DNA of 64,000 nucleotides from Syngnathus acus (lineage: Eukaryota; Chordata; Actinopteri; Syngnathiformes; Syngnathidae), in assembly GCF_901709675.1 (NCBI RefSeq), contig NC_051089.1, positions 16,049,976-16,113,975 of the forward strand. Reading direction: 5' to 3'. The notes under the pieces were generated by a model. The model saw nothing but the letters and a program-made list of their open reading frames with translations, had not been told where the DNA came from and searched no databases. Position numbers and translations under genes: made by a program. This document shows positions 63,973 through 64,000 of this stretch, one piece after another (the stretch's first letter is position 1; every line of letters begins with the position of its first letter).

Positions 63973-64000
63973 ACGTATGTATGTATGTATGTATGTATAT
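63973..64000 (+). repeat. (GTAT)n microsatellite at window edge
   Basis: About six GTAT units run to the end of the sequence, so the full length is unknown. Confidence 0.9.

Overview
This window is a stretch of teleost fish nuclear genome, probably percomorph; I cannot name the genus. The evidence is multi-exon genes with GT-AG introns whose products match vertebrate proteins end to end. The rest is dense in fish-type repeats: a tRNA-headed SINE with a GGAT tail, Rex3/RTE-like and L2/CR1-like LINE pieces, hAT and other TIR elements, and many microsatellites. There is no operon, CRISPR array, phage or virus-like gene.

Six genes are readable. From left to right they are: the first coding exon of VPS33B (minus, 665-760, continuing off the left edge); HDDC3/MESH1 (plus, 4 exons, 178 codons); MFAP1 (plus, 8 exons, 443 codons); HYPK (minus, 4 exons, 121 codons); SERINC4 (plus, 11 exons, 516 codons); and ADAMTSL5 (minus, 13 proposed exons, 553 codons). 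I assembled the exons by hand from splice sites, reading-frame phase and recalled family protein sequences. Every junction is phase-consistent.

The layout alternates. VPS33B and HDDC3 are head to head, about 1.2 kb apart. HDDC3 and MFAP1 are tandem, with 0.7 kb between stop and start. MFAP1 and HYPK are tail to tail, with poly(A) signals less than 100 bp apart. HYPK and SERINC4 are divergent across 6.5 kb. SERINC4 and ADAMTSL5 are convergent across 5 kb of nested transposons. MFAP1-HYPK-SERINC4 matches a human cluster at 15q15.3, while HDDC3 and VPS33B lie near each other at human 15q26.1, so two chromosome-15 gene groups are adjacent here. The products act in unrelated processes: NADPH/ppGpp hydrolysis, pre-mRNA splicing, co-translational N-acetylation, a membrane-lipid transporter-like family, extracellular matrix and vesicle tethering. 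I see conserved synteny, not a functional operon.

The most informative non-genic structures are: SINE copies with 13-bp target duplications, one of them inside an L2-like LINE; a three-level nest of transposons at 33.6-34.4 kb; two 70-bp perfect-stem palindromes in inverted orientation at 44.4-44.7 kb; three hAT-like copies, two with clear 8-bp duplications; and a proposed 23-nt first coding exon of ADAMTSL5, 9.4 kb upstream of the rest. I found no convincing previously undescribed molecular system. The novelty is in genome structure.
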